In this document: positions 62,317-64,000 of the stretch, one piece after another
Position numbering within the stretch: position 1 is the stretch's first letter
Layout: the number at the start of each line of letters is the position of its first letter
Origin: Amoebidium appalachense
Lineage: Eukaryota > Ichthyosporea
Length of the DNA stretch: 64,000 bases
Direction of reading: 5' to 3'
Assembly (NCBI GenBank): GCA_963693365.1
Contig: CAVNZM010000001.1
Span: 8,990,001 to 9,054,000 of the forward strand
Notes under the pieces: generated by a model
What the model saw: the letters and a program-made list of their open reading frames with translations, nothing else
The model's database searches: none
Told to the model about the DNA's origin: nothing
Made by a program: the position numbers and the translations under genes

Positions 62317-63446
62317 TGCACGTGTACAGCACGGTACAGCACGCGCAAACACACACACACACAACACACAAACACACACACACACACACATGCGCCCGTT
62401 GTGGTTCGTGGACTGGCCTTAATCGGCTGTTTTCATTGGACCATCTTTGCCCGCCACACCTTCACTGGGCCGATTGCACCATAGCAACATAACGATGTAA
62501 ACACATCTACAGTGATTCGTAATCTTTTTCATTTTATTTTACGCTTGCTGTTTAGAACATAAAAGGCGTGTGAATAGCCACCACCGTACGCTGTTTAGTT
62601 TTTGCACTTTTTGGCATTTGCACATAGTTGATTTCACTTGATGCATGTCAGTGTGTAGGCTTTGATGACACACCATGTTACTCATCTAATAATAGTATTT
62701 ATTTACTAGCCTTTAACATTCCATGCTGTTTGCAATCACGTGTGATTGGGCCGTAACCAACGTGCGAATTGAACTTTTAATGTACATATAGATGTCGAGC
62801 ACTGGTATATATACAAGCACACGAAGTCTTCAGATTTTGGCATAGCTACATAGGTTACCTGCTGTATGAATGTATCTCTAACTCATACTATCGAAGCAAT
62901 AAAGCCCATTGTCGTGGGCACACGCAAATGTTTGTGGAACGGAACAGCAAACACAAGAAGTTGCTGAGCAAGAGTTGGATGCAGCATCCCCCCCCCCCCC
63001 CCCCTCCCCCCCCAAAACCCCCCCTCACACCGTTGGAAAGAAACATTAACCGTGACAACAATACACCCACTCCACATCTTTTACTAAAGTTTTCTTTTCG
63101 CCATTATCAAAGTTTTTAAGTTGGGATGGAGGTGGGGAGAGAAGGGGGGAGGGGGGGGGGGGGGGGGGGGGGGGAGGGAGGGAGGGAGAGGGGAAGGAAG
63201 GGAGGGAGGGAAGGAGGGAGGGAGGGAGGGAGGGGAAGGGGGGGGGGGGGGGGGGGGGGGGGGAGGGCGCGCGTTAATCCAGATAGTTCCTTTGTATGTC
63301 GGCGAAGCGGCACTGAAGGTGGCATGCTCGTCGCAGGAGGAACACACCGTGACACTGAAACACTTACACACTGTGATTCACACACACGACGTCGTATATG
63401 CACACATGCTCATACGACAATGACGCACGCATACGTGCCCGTGGTG

Positions 63447-63449
<3 letters not shown>

Positions 63450-63522
<73 letters not shown>
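63450..63522. repeat. (CA)n microsatellite followed by (GT)n
   Basis: CA tract at 63450-63522, then GT-rich DNA at 63553-63620. The two are inverted complements about 30 bp apart. Confidence 0.95.
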
Positions 63523-63523
<1 letters not shown>

Positions 63524-63548
63524 AACACACACGCACGGGGCAAACAGG

Positions 63549-63579
<31 letters not shown>

Positions 63580-64000
63580 AGTATGTGCGTGGGTGTGTGT
63601 GGGTGTGTGTGTGTGTGCAACGTGTCAAGTGTCACTGTGTACATGTGTGTGTCGGCGTGTGTGCGTGTGTGTGCGCGTGTCGCTGAGTGTGTGTTTGTGT
63701 ATCAACGCACACAAATATATTAATACGGTAGAGTCGGTGCTTTGCAATTGTGGAAGACGGCCCGGTAGTTCTCATGACCCACCGGGGACGAAACGGGATT
63801 TCTTTTTTGGAATTTGTTTGTATGTGGCGTGTGTGATACTACGTGACCGTCGTGTACTGGCGGCTGCGATAGTTAGATAATTACACCAGTGCACATTAGT
63901 ATCACTGTGACTTCGACCCATTAACGTTGTGTACTTGTGTCTGGGCCGTGTGAGGCCGTGTGTATGCGCACGTGCACTGCCAAGAATGATGTGTGTATGT

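Larger units (their letters stand above)
61010..64000. other. Right end of the window, unassigned DNA
   Basis: Mostly unique DNA with CG-rich GTGC repeats (61128-61225), a C-then-A block (61549-61617), CA/GT tracts and GGGA repeats (63140-63265). A short open segment at 61736-61763 (ATGCGTCTCTGGGAGATCGG) sits between an ATTTCAG acceptor and a GTACGT donor and could be a micro-exon. A minus-strand open stretch at 62144-61959 reads QHVSEQKQGVPLTVSVDS and has gene-like composition, but no partner exon was found. Confidence 0.4.

Overview
The window is nuclear DNA from an intron-rich eukaryote. The coding signal is spliced, with GT-AG introns and one probable GC-AG intron, and between exons the DNA is packed with poly(C)/poly(G), (CA)n/(GT)n, (CT)n and compound microsatellites. 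Nearly all long open frames made of His/Thr, Cys/Val, Pro or Gly repeats are translations of these tracts and are not genes. The phosphoglycerate kinase resembles animal and fungal enzymes, and a spliced GatA indicates a mitochondrial amidotransferase. An opisthokont protist, for example an ichthyosporean-like holozoan, is a reasonable guess, but this is inference.

Layout. 193-2593: last exons of an unrecognised gene with a Ser-rich, probably disordered C-terminus. 3.9-16 kb and 24-35.5 kb: four diverged copies of one three-exon F-box/leucine-rich-repeat gene. Copies A and B are on +, copies C and D on -, so the two pairs face each other. Each copy has a short first coding exon, an F-box/LRR exon of about 1.45 kb and a tiny terminal exon; phases match (1 and 1) apart from exon 1 of A. 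Every copy carries its own lesions. Copy B has two alternative first exons. A CCAAT box next to an E2F-like TTGGCGCCAA site lies upstream of each copy. 19203-20144, between the inverted pairs: an intronless secreted protein with two six-cysteine repeats. 36.9-39.4 kb: a dispersed repeat family, part of it in a 453-bp tandem array. 42687-45181: complete five-exon phosphoglycerate kinase (416 aa). 45.2-50.1 kb: non-coding DNA with inverted and tandem duplications, a TA-flanked MITE and a 22-bp minisatellite. 50158-60312: twelve exons of mitochondrial GatA, lacking only the N-terminal exon(s). 60.3-64 kb: a second MITE-like element and mostly unassigned DNA.

PGK (glycolysis) and GatA (Gln-tRNA formation in mitochondria) are housekeeping genes without an evident functional link. 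The most interesting large-scale signal is in the introns: many hold G/(GT) tracts near one splice site and C/(CA) tracts near the other, so the pre-mRNA could fold back and bring the splice sites together. No RNA genes, CRISPR arrays, reverse transcriptase or transposase genes were seen.
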